This document shows, in pieces, positions 8,460 through 17,461 of a stretch of DNA of 64,000 nt. The stretch's first letter is position 1; every line of letters begins with the position of its first letter. Source of the DNA: Nocardiopsis composta (lineage in GTDB: Bacteria; Actinomycetota; Actinomycetes; Streptosporangiales; Streptosporangiaceae); contig NZ_JACHDB010000002.1 in the NCBI RefSeq assembly GCF_014200805.1, positions 434,001 through 498,000 of the forward strand, written 5' to 3'. A program made the position numbers and the translations under genes. The notes below the pieces were generated by a model. That model ran no database searches, was not told the DNA's origin, and worked only from the letters and a program-made list of their open reading frames with translations.

Positions 8460-9617
8460 TCAGCCGGAGCGCTCCGGCTCGGCCGGGCGGGACCGCTCCA
8501 GCACGGCTGTCTCCACCGCCATCGAGCGCAGCGCGTTCGCGTCCACGTCGTGGCCGAGGCCGGGCACGGTGAGCGGCACCGGGGCGATCCCGTCGTGCGC
8601 GCGGACCGGAGGGTCGACCACCTCGCGGGCCGGCCGCACGCCGGCGCCCGGCAGGTCGCTAGGGAAGGTGACGCCGGACAGCGAGGCCAGGGCCACCCGG
8701 GCCGCCCGCCCCACGCCGGTCTCCCCCTCCGAGCCGCACCAGACGTCCCACCCGGCGTCGGCGGCGCGGTCGTGCACCCGGCGGGCCTGGGTGAGACCGC
8801 CCAGCCGGGCCACCCCCAGGCAGACCGCCCCGGCGGCCTCCGCGCGGACCGCCCCCTCCAGGCTCTCCGGGGAGTCGACCGACTCGGCCAGCGCGACCGT
8901 GGTGCCCAGCTCCCGGGCGAGCCGCGCGTGCGCGGCCAGGTCCGGGGCGGGGAACGGCTGCTCCAGGCAGAGCAGGCCGTACTCGTCCAGCGCGCGCAGC
9001 GCGTCCAGGTCGGCATCGGACTCGGTGTACCGGCCGCCCGCGGCGGCCTGCAGCGCGAGGTGCGGGTAGCTCTCCTGGGCGGCGCGGACCGGCTCCACGT
9101 CCCAGCCCGGCCCGATCTCCAGCCGGACCGCCCGGAACCCCGCCCCGACCTGCCGGTTCACCTCGGCCACCAGGGACTCCACCGACGGCTGGCGGCCGAT
9201 GGTCACCCCCGCGGTGATCGCGGTGCGCGACCCGCCCAGGGCGTGCGCCAGCGGCGCGCCGCGGCGGCGGCTCCACAGGTCCCAGCAGGCGGTGTCCAGC
9301 GCGGCCGCGGCCGGAGGGCAGGGCGCCAGGTCGGCCCAGGCGTCCTGGGCCTCGGTCGGCCGGTTCCAGGAGTGCCGGAGCAGCGCCGGGGCGAACTCCC
9401 CGACCAGGGCGCGCCAGCGCTCCGGGTCGGCGTCGGGCATCTCGCCCCAGCCGCTCGTCCCGGTGTCGTCGCTGACCCGGACCAGGGCGTGCCGGACCAT
9501 GCGCGGCGGGCCGCCGGCCCCCCGGCGCCGGGTGCGCGGCACCGGCGCCGGCACCCGGACCAGGATCGCCTCGATCCCGGTCAGGCCGGCTCCGATCGCT
9601 GCTCCGGTACGTGACAC
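8460..9617 (-). CDS. Enolase-superfamily protein (o-succinylbenzoate synthase / N-acylamino acid racemase-like) lacking catalytic residues
   Basis: Protein of 385 residues (numbered from the GTG at 9617) clearly homologous to MenC/N-acylamino acid racemases: [24 protein letters not shown], a GLLCLEQPF strand and [15 protein letters not shown] are all recognisable. The catalytic set is gone. The KxK acid/base pair before PGWD is R165-L-E167. The metal-binding VDAN motif reads AAAG (Asp replaced by Ala192). The LDES motif reads LAES (Asp replaced by Ala244). The opposite catalytic Lys of NIKPGRVGG is Gly268. Only the Glu of EQPF (residue 219) remains. It should therefore not be an active racemase or synthase. 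The frame is intact and well conserved in length, so a non-enzymatic role is more likely than recent decay. GTG start follows GGAG; a GTG at 9671 is an alternative. It lies 96 nt behind a methyltransferase gene. Confidence 0.85.
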   Translation of the reverse strand: MSRTGAAIGAGLTGIEAILVRVPAPVPRTRRRGAGGPPRMVRHALVRVSDDTGTSGWGEMPDADPERWRALVGEFAPALLRHSWNRPTEAQDAWADLAPCPPAAAALDTACWDLWSRRRGAPLAHALGGSRTAITAGVTIGRQPSVESLVAEVNRQVGAGFRAVRLEIGPGWDVEPVRAAQESYPHLALQAAAGGRYTESDADLDALRALDEYGLLCLEQPFPAPDLAAHARLARELGTTVALAESVDSPESLEGAVRAEAAGAVCLGVARLGGLTQARRVHDRAADAGWDVWCGSEGETGVGRAARVALASLSGVTFPSDLPGAGVRPAREVVDPPVRAHDGIAPVPLTVPGLGHDVDANALRSMAVETAVLERSRPAEPERSG

Positions 9618-9713
9618 GCGCGCTCCGCCTTCCCCGAGTCCGCTCCGCCGCCCAGGCGGCGCCCCCTTCACGACGGTATCCCCTCGGGGCGGGGCCGACC
9701 ACCGGACGGCGGA

Positions 9714-10313
9714 TCAGGGCCGTGCGGCGAACACCACGCTGTGCCGCAGATCCGCGGTCCGGACCTCGCCGAACCCGGCCCGCAGCGCGGCGGCCACGGT
9801 GCCCCGCTCCGCCGGGGACAGCGCGAACCCGCGCGGCCGCAGATGCCAGAAGAGCAGCAGCCGGCCGCCGGGGCGCAGCACCCGGCGCAGCTCGGCGGCG
9901 GCCGGCTCCAACCGGGGCCACAGCGCGACGGTGTTCACCGAGACGACCAGGTCGAAGGAGGCGTCCGGGGCCCCGGTGCGCGCGGCGTCGCCCGGCCGGA
10001 GCCGGACCCGGCCGTCCCGGACCGCGGCGGCGTTGCGCCGGCGGGCCATGCGCGCCATCTCCGGCGACGGGTCGACCCCGGTCACCGTCCCGGCACGGGC
10101 GGCGAGCAGCCCCAGCAGCACACCGGGGCCGTGGCCCACCTCCAGCACGTCCTCGCCGGGCCCGGGGGCGGCGTACAGCAGCGCCTCGGTGTTCTGCACC
10201 CGGTTCTCCCGGGCCATCACCGCCCCGGCGAGCCGGCCCACCGGCCCCCGGGGCAGCGCGAACGGGTCGGCCCCGCACGGGCGCCCGTCCCACAGCCGCC
10301 GCCTCGCCGCCAT
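9714..10313 (-). CDS. Class I SAM-dependent methyltransferase
   Basis: Methyltransferase of 199 residues. SAM-binding motif I is [16 protein letters not shown], with an acidic residue in [12 protein letters not shown] for the ribose, followed by [20 protein letters not shown] and [17 protein letters not shown], the pattern of the Methyltransf_11 group. The ATG at 10313 is preceded by GAGGAGG at good spacing; the longer frame to 10385 is not supported. It lies between ald and the enolase-like gene on the same strand, 120 nt after ald, and may be cotranscribed. The substrate cannot be inferred. Confidence 0.8.
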   Translation of the reverse strand: MAARRRLWDGRPCGADPFALPRGPVGRLAGAVMARENRVQNTEALLYAAPGPGEDVLEVGHGPGVLLGLLAARAGTVTGVDPSPEMARMARRRNAAAVRDGRVRLRPGDAARTGAPDASFDLVVSVNTVALWPRLEPAAAELRRVLRPGGRLLLFWHLRPRGFALSPAERGTVAAALRAGFGEVRTADLRHSVVFAARP

Positions 10314-10433
10314 CGGCCGCCTCCTCGCGCTCACCGCCGCGCCCGCCGGACCCGCAGGAACGGGACCGGGCGGGCGGCACCCCATGACAGGGTCCTGCCC
10401 GCCCGGGAGGCGGTTCGATCAGGCGCCGCGGGA

Positions 10434-11555
10434 TCAGGCCCCGGCCAGCGCCTCGGAGACCGGGATCGCCTTGAGGTCGTGCGCCTCGGCCACCGCGTCG
10501 TTGGTGAGCGTGCCGTCGACGGTGCTCAGCCCGGCGGCCAGCGCCGCGTCGTCGCGCAGCGCGTCCTTCCAGCCCTTGCCGGCCAGCGCGACGGCGTAGC
10601 GCAGCGTGTCCTTGGTGAGGGCGTGGGTGGAGGTGTTCGGCACCGCGCCCGGCATGTTGGCCACGCAGTAGAACACCGTGTCGTGCACCTCGAAGGTGGG
10701 GTCGGCGTGCGTGGTGGGACGCGAGTCCTCGAAGCAGCCGCCCTGGTCGATGGCGATGTCCACGAGCACCGCACCCGGCTTCATCCGGGACACCAGCTCG
10801 TTGGAGACGAGCTTGGGCGCCTTCGCGCCGGGGATCAGCACCGCGCCGATCACCATGTCGGACTCCAGGACCGCCCGCTCCAGCTCCAGCGCGTTGCTGG
10901 AGACGGTGCGGACCCGGCCGCCGTAGACCTCGTCGGCGTGGCGCAGCTTGGCCACGTTGAGGTCGAGCAGGGTCACGTCGGCACCCATGCCGACCGCGAT
11001 CCGGGTGGCGTTCATCCCGGAGACGCCGGCGCCGATCACGGCCACCTTGGCCGGGCGCACACCGGGGGCGCCGCCCATCAGCACGCCGCGCCCGCCGTTG
11101 GGCCGCTGCAGCGTGGCGGAGCCGACCTGCGGCGCCAGCCGGCCGGCCACCTCCGACATCGGGGCGAGCAGCGGCAGCGAGCCGTCCGGCAGCTGCACCG
11201 TCTCGTAGGCGATCGAGGTGACCTTGCGCTCCAGCAGCGCGTCGGTGCACGGACGCGACGCCGCCAGGTGCAGGTAGGTGAAGAGGGTCTGGCCCGGCTG
11301 CATCCGGTGGTACTCCTCGGCCACCGGCTCCTTGACCTTCAGGACCAGCTCCGCCTCGCCCCAGACGTCGTCCGCACTCTCCAGGATGCGGGCGCCGGCG
11401 GCGGTGTACTCCTCGTCGGTGATCGAGGAGCCGACGCCGGCCCCCCGCTCGATGACGACCGAATGCCCGCGGCTTACGAGCTCATGGACGCCCGCGGGAG
11501 TGATGGCCACCCGGTATTCGTGGTTCTTGACTTCGCGGGGCACGCCGACGCGCAC
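10434..11555 (-). CDS. ald: Alanine dehydrogenase
   Basis: NAD-dependent L-alanine dehydrogenase of 373 residues, catalysing reversible oxidative deamination of alanine to pyruvate and ammonia. The N-terminus [20 protein letters not shown] is characteristic. The nucleotide-binding motif is [11 protein letters not shown], and YLHLA and [14 protein letters not shown] are conserved family blocks. The GTG start at 11555 follows an AAGGAGGAG ribosome binding site. Length matches the family. An Lrp/AsnC regulator gene lies 204 nt upstream on the same strand, as expected for an AldR-like activator, and a CAACATG inverted repeat sits between them. Confidence 0.95.
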   Translation of the reverse strand: MRVGVPREVKNHEYRVAITPAGVHELVSRGHSVVIERGAGVGSSITDEEYTAAGARILESADDVWGEAELVLKVKEPVAEEYHRMQPGQTLFTYLHLAASRPCTDALLERKVTSIAYETVQLPDGSLPLLAPMSEVAGRLAPQVGSATLQRPNGGRGVLMGGAPGVRPAKVAVIGAGVSGMNATRIAVGMGADVTLLDLNVAKLRHADEVYGGRVRTVSSNALELERAVLESDMVIGAVLIPGAKAPKLVSNELVSRMKPGAVLVDIAIDQGGCFEDSRPTTHADPTFEVHDTVFYCVANMPGAVPNTSTHALTKDTLRYAVALAGKGWKDALRDDAALAAGLSTVDGTLTNDAVAEAHDLKAIPVSEALAGA

Positions 11556-11623
11556 TTGGCTCCTCCTTGCATCGTCGTTGATACCCCTTCACTGTGACGC
11601 GCCCCATGGCGGCGGAACATCTC

Positions 11624-11653
11624 CAACATGGACAGTCATCCCAGGTCATGTTG
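11624..11653. promoter_or_regulatory. Inverted repeat upstream of ald, candidate Lrp/AldR site
   Basis: CAACATG (11624-11630) and CATGTTG (11647-11653) form perfect 7-bp arms around a 16-nt centre, about 70 nt upstream of the ald start. A two-turn spacing of arms suits an Lrp-family octamer or dimer pair. The neighbouring Lrp gene makes it a plausible operator. Binding is inferred. Confidence 0.35.
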
Positions 11654-11759
11654 ACACCGTGTAAGGAACGCCACGCTCCGGGCGGCATCCGGCGCGGCCG
11701 TCCCGTCCCGCCCGGCCGGGGCCGCCCGTCGGCGGGGCGCAGGGCGGCGGCCCCGGCCG

Positions 11760-12302
11760 TCAGCCGCCGGCCCCGGGGGAGCGCCGCCGCGCACGCCGGA
11801 CCGGGCGCGCCCCGCGGGCGGCCCGGATCGGCAGCGGCCGGTCGTGCACCACGCGCTTCATCACCAGGGTGGAGGTGAGCCGCTGCACCCCCGGCAGGGC
11901 GGACAGCTCATCGTCCTCCAGCCGCTGGTAGGCGGCCAGGTCCTCGGTGAGGATGCGGAGCAGGTAGTCGGGGTCGCCGAAGAGCCGCTCGGCCTGCACC
12001 ACGGCGGGGATCCCGGCGAGCCCCGCCTCGAAGGCCAGCAGGGTGTCCCGGTCCTCCTGGCGCATGGTCACGAAGACGACGGCCTCGAAGCCCAGCCCGA
12101 CGGCGGCGGCGTCGACCACGGCGCGGTACCCGCCGATGGCGCCGCCGCGCTCCAGCTCCCGGACCCGGCGGTGGCAGGGCGAGACGCTCAGCCCCACCCG
12201 CTCGGCCAGTTCGGTGAGGGTCAGCCGGCCGTCGCTCTGCAGTTCGGCAAGGATCTTCCGATCGATCTCGTCCGTCCGGAAGATCCTTCCCCGAAACGGC
12301 AC
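11760..12302 (-). CDS. Lrp/AsnC family transcriptional regulator (AldR-like)
   Basis: Regulator of 180 residues. It has an AsnC-type helix-turn-helix (DRKILAELQSDGRLTLTELA, then ERVGLSVSPCHRRVRELE) and a C-terminal RAM ligand-binding domain containing FEAVVFVTM, GDPDYLLRI and LPGVQRLTSTLVMKR. The start is uncertain: a GTG at 12302 gives VPFRGRIFRTDEIDRK with little excess N-terminus, but no ribosome binding site is visible. A basic Arg/Pro tail of about 25 residues follows the domain. It is divergent from a LysE exporter gene 84 nt away and upstream of ald, so it probably senses alanine or a related amino acid and controls one or both. Confidence 0.85.
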   Translation of the reverse strand: MPFRGRIFRTDEIDRKILAELQSDGRLTLTELAERVGLSVSPCHRRVRELERGGAIGGYRAVVDAAAVGLGFEAVVFVTMRQEDRDTLLAFEAGLAGIPAVVQAERLFGDPDYLLRILTEDLAAYQRLEDDELSALPGVQRLTSTLVMKRVVHDRPLPIRAARGARPVRRARRRSPGAGG

Positions 12303-12386
12303 GGAAGCGACGCAACCCGCCAACACCTTCGGCCTCTTCCGGACTAGTTTCCCGGTGCAGCCGCCGGGAGACATGGGGAGGCCGAC

Positions 12387-13004
12387 ATGACCGCCGGTTC
12401 GGTGGCCGCCTTCTGGGCGACCGCCGCCCTGCTGATCGCCGTTCCCGGCGCCGACTGGGCGTTCGTTCTCGGGGCCGCCCTGCGGGACCGCCTCGTCCTC
12501 CCCGCGGTGGCCGGCCTCGCACTGGGCTACGCCGGCATCACCGCCCTGGTCGCGGCCGGAGTGGGCGCGCTGGTCGCGGGCTCCCCGGCCCTGCTCGGCG
12601 GGCTCACCCTCGCCGGCGGCCTCTACCTGGTCTGGCTGGGGGCGACGACCCTCGCCCGCCCCGCGGGCCCGCCCCGGGCCTCCGGCGGCGCGGCCGGCGG
12701 CGGCTGGGCGGTGCTGCGGAAGGGGGTCGGGGTCAGCGGGCTCAACCCCAAGGGGCTGCTGATCCTCGTCGCGCTGCTGCCCCAGTTCACCGACGGCGGC
12801 GGCGCCTGGCCGGTCGCCGCGCAGATCGCCCTGCTCGGCCTGGTCTTCACGCTCAGCTGCGCCGCCTTCTACCTGGTCCTGGGCGGCTGCGCGCGCTTCG
12901 CGCTGAACGCCCGCCCGGCCGCGGCGCGCGCCGTCGGCCGCGTCTCCGGGGCGTCGATGATCATCATCGGCCTGCTCCTGGTCGCCGAGCACCTGATCCG
13001 ATGA
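12387..13004 (+). CDS. LysE/RhtB family amino-acid exporter
   Basis: Membrane protein of 205 residues with about six hydrophobic segments and the LysE/RhtB hallmarks: IAVPGADWAFVLGAALRDR near the N-terminus and GLNPKGLLILVALLPQF around residues 117-133. It would export an amino acid by proton antiport. The ATG at 12387 follows GGGGAGG. It is divergent from an Lrp-type regulator, the usual arrangement for this exporter family, and may relieve excess alanine or another amino acid. Substrate is inferred only from context. Confidence 0.88.
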   Translation: MTAGSVAAFWATAALLIAVPGADWAFVLGAALRDRLVLPAVAGLALGYAGITALVAAGVGALVAGSPALLGGLTLAGGLYLVWLGATTLARPAGPPRASGGAAGGGWAVLRKGVGVSGLNPKGLLILVALLPQFTDGGGAWPVAAQIALLGLVFTLSCAAFYLVLGGCARFALNARPAAARAVGRVSGASMIIIGLLLVAEHLIR

Positions 13005-13125
13005 GAGCCGGGCGTTCGACATGGAACAGATGGAGAAGGAACAGAGGCGACAGAGGCGGGGAAGGGGACCGCACGGGCCGGAGAGCGTTGAGCATGCGGC
13101 CGGGCGCCCGGTGCGCTCGACCGGG

Positions 13126-13151
13126 GCCGCCCCGCGGGCGGTCGGGGCGGC
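13126..13151. terminator. Candidate terminator hairpin between convergent genes
   Basis: GCCGCCCC and GGGGCGGC form perfect 8-bp arms around a 10-nt loop. The site lies between the LysE gene and the convergent allantoinase-like gene. No U-tract follows, as is common for actinobacterial terminators. Confidence 0.45.
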
Positions 13152-13240
13152 GCGGGCCGGACCGGGTGGACGCCCGCATGCCCGGCGGTCGCCCGGACCG
13201 CCGCCCGCTCCCGGCGCGGGGCGCTCCGGGAAGGCCCCGG

Positions 13241-14497
13241 TCAGCGGGGCGGCGGGAACACCTGGCGGCCGGCGATCCAGGTGCCGACGATGCGGCCGGT
13301 GAGCTGCCGGCCGGCGTAGGGGCCGGGATCGTCCGCGGGCACCGCGTGCGGCGCGTCGGTGTCGAAGGCGACCAGGTCGGCGTCGGCGCCGGGGGCGATC
13401 CGGCCCTTGCCGGCCAGACCGAGCAGCGCCGCCGGCTCGGCCGAGGTCCACCGGGTGACGCGGTCCAGGCCCAGGCCGCGGCGGCGGGCGGCGGTCCACA
13501 GCGCCGGCAGCGTCCAGGAGAGCGCGCGGACCCCGGTGCCCGGCCGGTGCCCGGAGCCGATGGTGCGCACCGCGCTGTCGGAGTCGGAGAGCAGCGCCGA
13601 CCACAGCGCGTTCCGGTTGGCCGCCGAACGCAGCGGCGGACGGCAGCCGAACCCCGGCGCGTCGTCCGGCACCTGCTCGGCGGGGAGGCAGAGGTAGTGC
13701 GGACAGGTGTGCGCGGTCAGCGGCACCCCGATCGAGCGCGCGGCGCCCAGCAGTGCGGCGCACTCGGCCGCGGTGAACGGGGTGATGTGGGTACGGGTGC
13801 CCGCCACCCGCATGGCGGCGACCACCCGCTCCAGGCCGCGCCGCTCCGCGCGCGGCGGGCGGGCGGCCAGCAGGGCGCCGTTGCCCGGTGCGTCCGGCGG
13901 GGACAGCTCGGCGGGGTCTTCGGCGTGCACCAGCATGGGCGCGCCCATCGCGGCCGCCTCCACCATCGTCTTGCGCAGCTGCTCGTCGCCGATCGGGGCG
14001 CTCGATTCCGCCCCGCCGTCCGACAGCGAGCAGTGGAAGCCGGCCACCCCGGCCGAGCGCAGCTCGGCCAGGTCGGCGGAGCTGCTGCGGTCGGTGACCG
14101 CACCGAGGAACGCGACGTGCACCCCGATCCCGGCGGCCGCCGCCTGGTGGTCTTTGAGCGCGGCCTCACCGGTGATCGCGGTCGGGGCGCCGTGCGGTCC
14201 GGTACCGCCGCCCGGGGCGACCGCGATCGACGTCACCCCGCCGCGGACCGCCGCCGCGTCGGTCTCCAGGTAGCCCTCGCGCAGCGGCTGCCCCGGGGCG
14301 TGCACGGCCACGTCCGCGTCGACCAGGCCGGGTAGCAGGGCCACCCCGCCCAGGTCCACCTCGGCGGCGCCGGGCAGCGGGGTGCCGTGGTCGCACACCA
14401 CGGCGATGCGGCCGCCGCGCAGGCCGACCGAGGCGGGGATCACGCCCTTGGGGGTGACCACCCGGCGGGAGCGGATGACGGTGTCGATCTGGGGCAC
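13241..14497 (-). CDS. Allantoinase/dihydroorotase-like amidohydrolase lacking metal ligands
   Basis: Protein of 418 residues that aligns throughout with allantoinases/cyclic amidohydrolases: LPGLVD, GGVTSIAVAPGGG, APMLVHAEDPAEL, TCPHYLCLPAEQVPDDA, CRPPLRSAANRNALWSALL and GKGRIAPGADADLVAFD. Almost all binuclear-metal ligands are replaced. The HxH after LPGLVD is Asp62-Val-Ala64. The carboxylated Lys of GFKC is His155. The second His of HIVHLSS is Pro240. The catalytic Asp of SDHSP is Gly316 (SGHRP). Only the His of VHAED (191) survives. It is predicted to be catalytically inactive, although the frame is intact. GTG start with AAGGGGATCCC upstream. It has no purine- or pyrimidine-pathway neighbours here. 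A structural or regulatory role, as known for inactive dihydroorotase homologues, is possible. Confidence 0.86.
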   Translation of the reverse strand: MPQIDTVIRSRRVVTPKGVIPASVGLRGGRIAVVCDHGTPLPGAAEVDLGGVALLPGLVDADVAVHAPGQPLREGYLETDAAAVRGGVTSIAVAPGGGTGPHGAPTAITGEAALKDHQAAAAGIGVHVAFLGAVTDRSSSADLAELRSAGVAGFHCSLSDGGAESSAPIGDEQLRKTMVEAAAMGAPMLVHAEDPAELSPPDAPGNGALLAARPPRAERRGLERVVAAMRVAGTRTHITPFTAAECAALLGAARSIGVPLTAHTCPHYLCLPAEQVPDDAPGFGCRPPLRSAANRNALWSALLSDSDSAVRTIGSGHRPGTGVRALSWTLPALWTAARRRGLGLDRVTRWTSAEPAALLGLAGKGRIAPGADADLVAFDTDAPHAVPADDPGPYAGRQLTGRIVGTWIAGRQVFPPPR

Positions 14498-15333
14498 GGG
14501 ATCCCCTTCGTATTCGCAGGGCCGTTCGCGCGGGCCGGGGCCCGCCGTCGCCCGCCGGTTCCGCCGCGCCTCCCGGACGTGCGGTGGAAGCGGAATCCGG
14601 GGCGGGTGCGCATTCGGTGCGTCGACCGTACCGTGATCGGCGCCGAAAAGAGGGCGTTACGCCCTTCTTTCCCGCCCTCTGCCTGCGCTCTTCCCGGTGC
14701 GCGGTGCAGGTGCGCGGTTCCGCGAGTGCGCCGGGAGGGTGCACTGCGCGCGCGGCCGGTGGAAAAGCGCGGCGAGCCGGAACGGAACCGGTGCACGCGG
14801 GGGCGGGGTGCGAGCGATCCGGAACCGCTCCCCGCGGTGGTCGCGGGGCCGCCGGGACCGCGCCCGTCGGCGGGCCGGCCCGCCGACGGGCCCGGGGCCG
14901 CTGCCCTTTCCCCGGTCCCGGCGGTCCTTCGGGAACACGGCCGGGTCCCGGCGGGCGGAGGCGCGCACCGTCCCGGGGGCGGCGAGGGGGCCGGCGAGTC
15001 CGGGCCCGGCCGGGAGGGGCCTCGACCGGGGCGGGGGCGGGCCGGGAGCGGTGCAGGAACGGCGGCGGACGGGCGATCCGCGGGCCCCGTCGACGGCCGA
15101 GGGGACGAGGCGGGCGGTCCGGCCCGGGTGCGACATGTCGTAGTAGTGGGATTACCCTGGTGCCCGGTGGTGGACGCGCACGGCCTCCGCCCTCCTCGGC
15201 CGCTGCGGAGCCGCCCACCGGGTCCGCCCGCGGCGGCCCCGGACAGGGGCGGGAGCGGTGCCGCGGGCGCCGCCGCGGCGGCCCCGGCCGCCGGTTCGAC
15301 AGCAGGCAACCCGACCACGACGGAGTGGCACCC
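14498..15333. other. Gene-poor divergent intergenic region
   Basis: About 835 nt between the allantoinase-like gene and the CopD-CtaG gene. No ORF here has recognisable family features, and the long frames are high-GC artefacts. The only distinct structure is the CGACATGTCG palindrome near the right end (separate entry). Confidence 0.5.
15128..15143. promoter_or_regulatory. Palindrome upstream of copD-ctaG, candidate operator
   Basis: A perfect 10-bp palindrome CGACATGTCG (15131-15140) extends to the near-symmetric GTGCGACATGTCGTAG. The shape recalls the TACANNTGTA-type sites of BlaI/CopY regulators. It lies about 190 nt before the copD-ctaG start. No regulator gene is adjacent, so the assignment is speculative. 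Confidence 0.3.
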
Positions 15334-17370
15334 GTGGCTCCCCCTGAGACCCGGCAGAGCAGCGACGCGCGCGGACGCGGCGTCGAGACGGCCGCCATCA
15401 TCGCGGTGACCGCGGCCGCGGTGTGCGCGATCACCCTGATCATCGCCCTGGTGGCCGGCGGCGCGGTCACCGCGCAGGTCATCCCCGGCCTGCCGGACGC
15501 CGGCTCGCTGACCCGGTGGGGCCTGCCGGTCTCCCGGGTGCTCGGCAACCTGGCCGGGGCGCTCACCGTCGGCCTGCTGCTGCTCGCCGCGGTCCTGCTG
15601 CCCTCCGCGAAGGGGGCGATCGGCGCCCAGGCCACCGGGTACGTGCGGGCCGCCTCCTGGACCGCCCTGGTGTGGGCGGCCGCGTCCGGCGCCCGCCTGG
15701 TCTTCGAACTCTCCAACATCATGGGCCAGGTGCCCTCGCAGATCCTCGGCAACGAGCTCACCAGCTACGCCGGGGAGATCGCCGAGGGGCGCTCGCTGAT
15801 GTTCGTGATCCTGCTGGCCACCGCGGTCGCGCTGTTCGGCCGCACGGTCGACTCCGCGGCCGGCGCCATGCTGCTGCTCGGCGCGGCCCTGTTCGGCCTG
15901 CTGCCGCCCGCGCTGACCGGGCACGCCGCCGCCTCCGGCAACCACGAGCTGGCCGTCACCGGCCTGGCGCTGCACCTGGTCGCGATCTCGGTGTGGGTCG
16001 GCGGCCTGGCCGCGCTCACCTTCCACGGGCTGCGCGCCGCCCCGGACGACGCGCCGGTCGCCGCCGAGCGGTTCAGCCGGATCGCGCTGTGGGCCTACAT
16101 CGGCGTCGCGATCAGCGGCACGGCCAGCGCCCTCAGCAGGCTCTACAGCGTCGAGCAGCTGTTCACCACCCCCTACGGGCTGATCATGCTCGCCAAGATC
16201 GGGCTGTTCGCCGTGCTCGGCGCGGTCGGCTGGGCGCACCGCCGCAGCACCGTGCAGCGGATCGGGGACGGCGCCGGGCGGGTGCTCTTCGCCCGGCTGG
16301 CCGGGGTGGAACTGGCCGTGATGGGCGCCGTGATGGGGCTGTCCACCGCGCTCAGCCGCACCGCGCCGCCGCCGGTGGACGAGAGCGCCGTCGACCCGGC
16401 CACCGCCATCCTCGGCTTCCCGGTCCCGCCGCCGATGAGCGTCCAGACGCTGCTCACCCTGTGGCGGCCGGACCTGTTCTTCATCATGCTGGTGGTGGTG
16501 CTCGGCGGACTGTACGCGGCCGGGGTGGTCCGGCTCGGCCGGCGCGGCGACTCCTGGCCGTGGAGCCGGGTGGTGTCCTGGTACGCCGGCCTGGCGGTCA
16601 TCGTCGCGGCGCTGCTCAGCGGCTTCGCCACCTACTCCATGGTGCTGTTCAGCTCGCACATGCTGCAGCACATGGCGATCTCCATGCTGGTCCCGGTGCT
16701 GCTGGTGCTGGGCGGGCCGGTGACCCTGGCGCTGCGCGCGCTCAAGCCGGCCGCCCGCCGCGGCGACCGGGGGCCGCGCGAGTGGCTCAACGCCTTCCTG
16801 CAGAGCCGCTACTCGCACATCGTCACGCACCCGGCGGTGGCCACCGCGGTGTTCGTGCTCAGCCCGTACGCGCTCTACTTCTCCCCGCTGTTCGGCACGC
16901 TCATGAACAACCACACCGGGCACCTGTTCATGAACGTCCACTTCCTGCTCTCCGGGTTCCTCTTCTACTGGATCATCATCGGCGTCGACCCGGGCCCGCG
17001 GAAGATGCCCTACCTGCTGCGCATCGTCCTGCTGCTGCTGGCCATGGGCATGCACGCCTTCCTGGGCATCGGCATCATGATGCAGTCGGAGCCCATCGCC
17101 ATGGACTACTACGGCAACTTCGACATCCCGTGGAGCCAGGACGTCGGCGACGACCAGTACCAGGGCGGCGGCATCGCCTGGGCGGTCGGCGAGATCCCCA
17201 CCCTGCTGGTCACCGTCGCGCTGGTCCGCCAGTGGGCCAAGGACGAGGAGCGCACCGAGCGCCGCCGCGAGCGGCACAGCAGGCGCGGCGGCTCCGAGGA
17301 CGCCGACCTCGACGCCTACAACGCCTACCTGCAGGAGCTGGAGCGCCGCTCCAAGCAGCGCGGGGACTGA
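15334..17370 (+). CDS. CopD domain / CtaG cytochrome c oxidase assembly fusion membrane protein
   Basis: Polytopic protein of 678 residues joining an N-terminal CopD-like copper-handling domain (GHAAASGNHELAVTGLALHL, VWVGGLAALT, then LYSVEQLFTTPYGLIMLAKI) to a C-terminal CtaG/Caa3-type assembly domain (FSSHMLQHMAISMLVPVLLV, NNHTGHLFMNVHFLLSGFLF, GMHAFLGIGIMM). Conserved His and Met residues in these segments fit copper delivery to cytochrome oxidase. At least twelve hydrophobic segments are visible and the C-terminus is charged and cytoplasmic-looking. The GTG at 15334 is preferred because GGAG lies 8 nt upstream; a GTG at 15325 is also in frame. The same fusion is widespread in actinobacteria. 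Confidence 0.87.
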   Translation: MAPPETRQSSDARGRGVETAAIIAVTAAAVCAITLIIALVAGGAVTAQVIPGLPDAGSLTRWGLPVSRVLGNLAGALTVGLLLLAAVLLPSAKGAIGAQATGYVRAASWTALVWAAASGARLVFELSNIMGQVPSQILGNELTSYAGEIAEGRSLMFVILLATAVALFGRTVDSAAGAMLLLGAALFGLLPPALTGHAAASGNHELAVTGLALHLVAISVWVGGLAALTFHGLRAAPDDAPVAAERFSRIALWAYIGVAISGTASALSRLYSVEQLFTTPYGLIMLAKIGLFAVLGAVGWAHRRSTVQRIGDGAGRVLFARLAGVELAVMGAVMGLSTALSRTAPPPVDESAVDPATAILGFPVPPPMSVQTLLTLWRPDLFFIMLVVVLGGLYAAGVVRLGRRGDSWPWSRVVSWYAGLAVIVAALLSGFATYSMVLFSSHMLQHMAISMLVPVLLVLGGPVTLALRALKPAARRGDRGPREWLNAFLQSRYSHIVTHPAVATAVFVLSPYALYFSPLFGTLMNNHTGHLFMNVHFLLSGFLFYWIIIGVDPGPRKMPYLLRIVLLLLAMGMHAFLGIGIMMQSEPIAMDYYGNFDIPWSQDVGDDQYQGGGIAWAVGEIPTLLVTVALVRQWAKDEERTERRRERHSRRGGSEDADLDAYNAYLQELERRSKQRGD

Positions 17371-17461
17371 GCCCGGCCCGCCCAGGGCCGCCCCGCGCCG
17401 GGGCTTCTGCGCCTGGCAGAAACCGTGGAACCCGGCGCCCCCGGTGCGGTTTCCTCGTCAC

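Noticed and set aside
10404-10434. tRNA-like GGTTCGATC near the ald stop codon
   Set aside because: Only the T-loop-like core matches; no cloverleaf arms can be drawn.
14584-15333. N-terminal extension that would give a 928-residue CopD-CtaG protein
   Set aside because: The extra 250 residues are low-complexity Arg/Gly/Pro; homology begins near 15334.
14440-17277. 945-residue minus-strand ORF opposite copD-ctaG
   Set aside because: Codon bias in the real gene creates an open antisense frame; its His/Gln/Gly-rich sequence has no domain.
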